The notes below the pieces were generated by a model, which was not told the origin of the DNA, did no database searches, and saw nothing but the letters and a program-made list of their open reading frames with translations. DNA of 64,000 bases, taken from assembly GCA_033065855.1 (NCBI GenBank), contig JAVXUO010000522.1, forward strand, positions 434,001 through 498,000. Direction: 5' to 3'. Each line of letters opens with the position of its first letter. The stretch's first letter is position 1. Below, in pieces: positions 61,138 through 64,000 of the stretch. Source of the stretch: Escallonia rubra. Taxonomy: Eukaryota; Streptophyta; Magnoliopsida; Escalloniales; Escalloniaceae. A program made the translations under genes and the position numbers.

Positions 61138-61620
61138 TCACAGAAAAGAACTCAGCATTGAAGAACCCCCTCTCCCGACCATCATCCCTTCCACCACTCC
61201 TTGAACGCAAGTCAGGGCTTTGACCACCCTGGGACAAGGGTACTTGATCAAAAGACGGCTGCTAGGTCGGATGCCCACCAAGCAACTGATCCAAAATCTC
61301 TGACGTCTCCGACCGAATCCGGGTAACAACAGAGTAAAAGATGTGAATGGATCAGTAGTGGTCGATGACGACGGCACCGGTTCGATTTGCTGAACCAGAG
61401 GGGCTATAACACCGGGTCGGGGAACAGATCTGAAGACATGCGACGACGGAGGCAAACCGGGAAGACCTGAATCGCTAATGTCAGAACCGGACGGGCTGCC
61501 CGGGTTGAGAAAGTGACCCGAAACTCCCGTGTCGGGCCCGACGCTGGCCGATCTCTTCAGCGGCTGGAAGGCCAAGACGTCGACGTACAACAGGTCGTCG
61601 GACATGGACGAGTAGATCGG
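61138..61620 (-). pseudogene. Second captured piece in the Pack-MULE, unrecognised
   Basis: Open frame of 155 residues from 61605, rich in Ser, Pro and Gly (PLKRSASVGPDTGVSG, GSPSGSDISDSGLPGLPPSS, PRPGVIAPL). It has the look of a disordered segment of a plant regulatory protein, but no family was recognised. It may be from a different gene than the PMEI piece, or may be the PMEI parent gene read in another frame. Confidence 0.55.
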
Positions 61621-61639
61621 CCTCGCGCTTGCTGCTCGC

Positions 61640-61830
61640 CTCGCGCTTGCTGCTCGTGCAGAGGGTGGAGAGGTAGCTGAAGGCCTTGTTGGCTCGCGAC
61701 AGGCTGACTTTCACTGCGCCTTGGGCTAGCTCGGCCGGGGTCTGGGCTGGGCCGGTGTAGGTGGAGAGTGTGCGGAGGCAGATGGTGGGGAAGCTGGCGT
61801 GGACGCAGGAGGAGCGGACGAGATCTCCCA
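61640..61830 (-). pseudogene. Captured pectin methylesterase inhibitor (PMEI) fragment
   Basis: On the minus strand the frame reads SSCVHASFPTICLRTLSTYT, then QTPAELAQGAVKVSLSRANK and AFSYLSTLC. This is the first helical part of the plant invertase/PMEI domain (PF04043), with both Cys of the first disulphide. The rest of the domain is missing. The full protein would act in the cell wall to block pectin methylesterase. Upstream, the signal peptide is not clear. A (CGCGCTTGCTGCTCG)2 repeat at about 61623-61655 marks the junction with the next piece. Confidence 0.8.
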
Positions 61831-62548
61831 GTGTGGCACTGCTATGATGCAGCAGTGATGCCGACCGGTGGTTATGATTTGGTGGTGTGGTGGTGAGGCC
61901 GATCTGCTGGTGGTTTTAGGTGAGCCGCGGTGGTGATGGGTGAGGGGGTTGTGGGGGTGATGGGTCTGTGAAGAAGAAGAAGAAGTGCAAAATTGAAAAA
62001 AGAGAAGAAAAACAATTTAACTTGTCGGGACAAAATTGCCCTTGACGAATTTGCCTAAAACGTTAGAAAATGGACGGAAGTCCTTATTTATTGCAAATTT
62101 GTAGTTTCAGGCCCTTATGTGTAAAAATTAAATTTTAGGACCCTCAATTGAGACTTTGTGGTAGTTTCAGGGTACCTACGTGTATTTGACCCTTTTCTTT
62201 AAATAAGAGTACAGTAACCACAAAACAAAGTTGAAACTTACATAAGGACACGGCCACGCAATAGTTGCTCCAAATGCATCATAAATGGTTTTGTGAAACC
62301 CGTAGGATCGTATCAAACGTTCATCCTTTTTCACAGCAACCTGAATAGATACTTCACACCAATTCGGCCCAAGTTTTTCCCCCCAACTTGTGTAGATGGA
62401 TCTATGCTCTGTATAATTCCATTTGTCACAGTTTCTGATGGATTCATTATACTCTTAAGGCATACAACATCTCGAACCTGAAGAGTAAATTGTATGAGAT
62501 TAGCCATTGCACCACATGGAGACAAGTGTATGAGATTTTTGCAAAGAG

Positions 62549-63760
62549 TTAAACAGAAAATGAAAATCTGAGAGTTTGAAGTAGCTGAATCTTGAAGAAG
62601 TTTAAGTGACGAGGATTATAGTTCAGGAAATATGTTGTTATACATACCCGAAAAGGATGGGGCAACTGAGTAGATGGCATTTGAGGACGATGGTTAATAG
62701 ATGTAGCAGGACTAGAGGTTTCTGATAGGGATTCTTCACGTCCTCTATGCCGTAAGAGCATAGACTTTTGCTCATCAATTCGATTGTTAAACCTTTCCTC
62801 CATTTGCTCGCAATTTGCCTTCCATTCCATTGCAATTCTGTGTGACTGTTTACGGCTAGGTAGTTGACCCCATTCATCAGATTGGGACACACCTAGCCCA
62901 TACATTCGAACACGACCATATTTTTCTTTTCCCATAACTTGAGCAAGTATGTCATTTTCAGCAGGTAAATCTTGAGAACCCTCTGAAAGTTTTCCCCTCT
63001 TCCCGTGCATTTGTGCCTACAAGACAACACAACCTTCAATGCTTATCGTTTGCAATGAAAAATTATTAACATGTAGAGAAAATAAGTGTAAAGACTTCAA
63101 AATGAACCATGTAATTTGTTGCCTCCACAGTGGATGGTGTTCTGTTCTCATCCTTCTTAGAGTAGCATTCGATAAACATATCCATCCGCGATGGTTCATG
63201 GCTCAATTCAACTCTCTATCCAATAAAATGAAATCATCATTTAGTTTATTTATGTTCATACAATCTAATGTTTATTAAGGATGAGTATATACCTTTCTTT
63301 CATGGACTAGGGCGTAACTCTCTTTGCATGTAGTCTGCACCAACTTCTTCTGATTCTGGTTAGCCTTATTTTTCTCACTAATTCCCTGAATAATTAATTC
63401 ATGGAGGGTGAATGGAAGAAGGGATTCATGTAATACATTCACATGTTAATAAGCCTTTTCCATCTCTAAGGCTTAATTAGTTTCAGTTGGTACTGAAAAA
63501 GTGGCCTAACACCTTGTTCATGTTCTCTTCTTGTGTGCATACTTTCTTGCAGCACTGCTGCAACAGTGGACTTTATGAAGGTTGAACATTAAAGGGACAT
63601 AACATGGCCTTTTCAGTACCCCAATGTGCAACAAGATTTTTCCATTGAACTAGCTTGACTCAAGCTAGTTTTCTCTTAATTTGATCATCATAGGACATTG
63701 TCAGATCGTAATGATCCTTCTTTACCTTGGCCTTCCAATTCCTGAATTTCTTTACAAATG
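62549..63760 (-). pseudogene. Transposase_24-type gene of the second CACTA element
   Basis: Read on the minus strand: SEEWLVQSFVKKFRNWKAKV and KKDHYDLTMSYDDQIKRKLA near 63770-63650, then VQWKNLVAHWGTEKA near 63605, ELSHEPSRMDMFIECYSKKD near 63210-63140, and ENDILAQVMGKEKYGRVRMY with GLGVSQSDEW at about 62955-62870. These blocks define the plant Ptta/En/Spm second protein. Introns separate them. A TGA follows KRKLA, so this copy may be dead. The start is outside or near the window end. Confidence 0.85.
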
Positions 63761-64000
63761 ATTGCACGAGCCATTCTTCGGAACCACAAGGGAGATCAAT
63801 TTTTTCCTGGAACAAAGTCCAAGTAAATAACTAATTAAGATCTCATCCACAATGTTGAACACCATTGCTTAGCTAAATAAAATGAACATCAATAATTTGT
63901 AACCAGCAACTTTGAAGGAAAATAAGAATTTTGAGCCAGTAATTTGTCTAAAGGATTCATGACTGAATGAACCTGTAATTTTGAGCCAGTAATCAGCAAC

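Larger units (their letters stand above)
60907..62192. mobile_element. Pack-MULE-like element with captured gene pieces
   Basis: The terminal inverted repeats are 132 bp (60907-61038 and 62061-62192), begin GGGTCAAATACACGTAG and differ at few positions. The flanks are TTTCCTTTA (60898-60906) and TTTTCTTTA (62193-62201), a 9-bp duplication with one change, typical of Mutator-like elements. The interior (about 1 kb) is GC-rich and coding-like on the minus strand, unlike the AT-rich surroundings. It carries a pectin methylesterase inhibitor piece and a second unknown piece, so it fits the Pack-MULE class. No transposase is present. Confidence 0.9.
59780..64000 (-). mobile_element. Second CACTA element, 3' part (runs out of the window)
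   Basis: The end reads CACTACAACAAAC at 59780. Subterminal repeats fill 59830-60210: TTAGCGTC, GACGCTAA and GGGACGCT motifs in both orientations, different from those of the first CACTA element. A Transposase_24-type gene on the minus strand follows at 62549-63760. The other end is beyond 64000. A Pack-MULE-like element is nested at 60907-62192. Its family is different from the first CACTA copy. 60220-60897 is AT-rich with no gene recognised. Confidence 0.82.

Overview
This window is nuclear DNA from a flowering plant, probably a dicot-type genome, although the clade cannot be fixed from sequence alone. It is dominated by transposable elements nested in one another. Only two genes look intact: a three-exon lipid-transfer-like protein gene (8166-9213, + strand) and a two-exon gene for a small chloroplast-type membrane protein (57282 to 50988, - strand, with an intron of about 5.7 kb). 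A broken second copy of the lipid-transfer gene lies at about 49.9-50.45 kb. The rest is mobile DNA, its captured gene pieces, simple repeats, or unassigned sequence.

Layout. (1) 1-7487 is the 3' half of a Ty3/gypsy element: integrase end, then a long antisense gene with a plant mobile domain (PMD) and a coiled-coil tail, then a 3' LTR at 5611-7487. (2) 8.1-9.3 kb is the lipid-transfer gene. (3) 10015-18303 is a solo LTR of the same family with a TAAGC target duplication. It is split by a CACTA element (12556-18266, CCT duplication), which itself holds a Mutator-like element (16802-18108, 9-bp duplication). (4) A tRNA-derived SINE lies at 18652-18846. (5) About 19.4-42.13 kb is probably one large Helitron. 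It carries two tandem pieces of a Ca2+-ATPase gene near its 5' end, and a decayed Rep/helicase gene, an RPA-like gene and a typical 3' hairpin-CTAG end. (6) Inside the Helitron sits a complete LTR element, 23102-33083 (AATAG duplication). It uses the same LTR family as element 1 but codes only for Gag, and its gag is split by another solo LTR (26094-27891). (7) 43031-48842 is a decayed Ty1/copia element. (8) 48.8-57.3 kb holds the lipid-transfer pseudogene and the two-exon gene. (9) 59214-59758 is an inverted remnant of the same LTR family, next to the end of a second CACTA element (59780 to beyond 64000). That CACTA contains a Pack-MULE-like element (60907-62192) with a pectin methylesterase inhibitor fragment.

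The strongest evidence is structural: matched target-site duplications, terminal inverted repeats, and clear protein motifs. The insertion order can be read from the nesting. The LTR family of element 1 appears five times, in autonomous-type, gag-only, solo and remnant forms, so it was a major local invader. Almost all element genes carry in-frame stops or frameshifts and are probably dead. No search or alignment was run; family names rest on recognised motifs.
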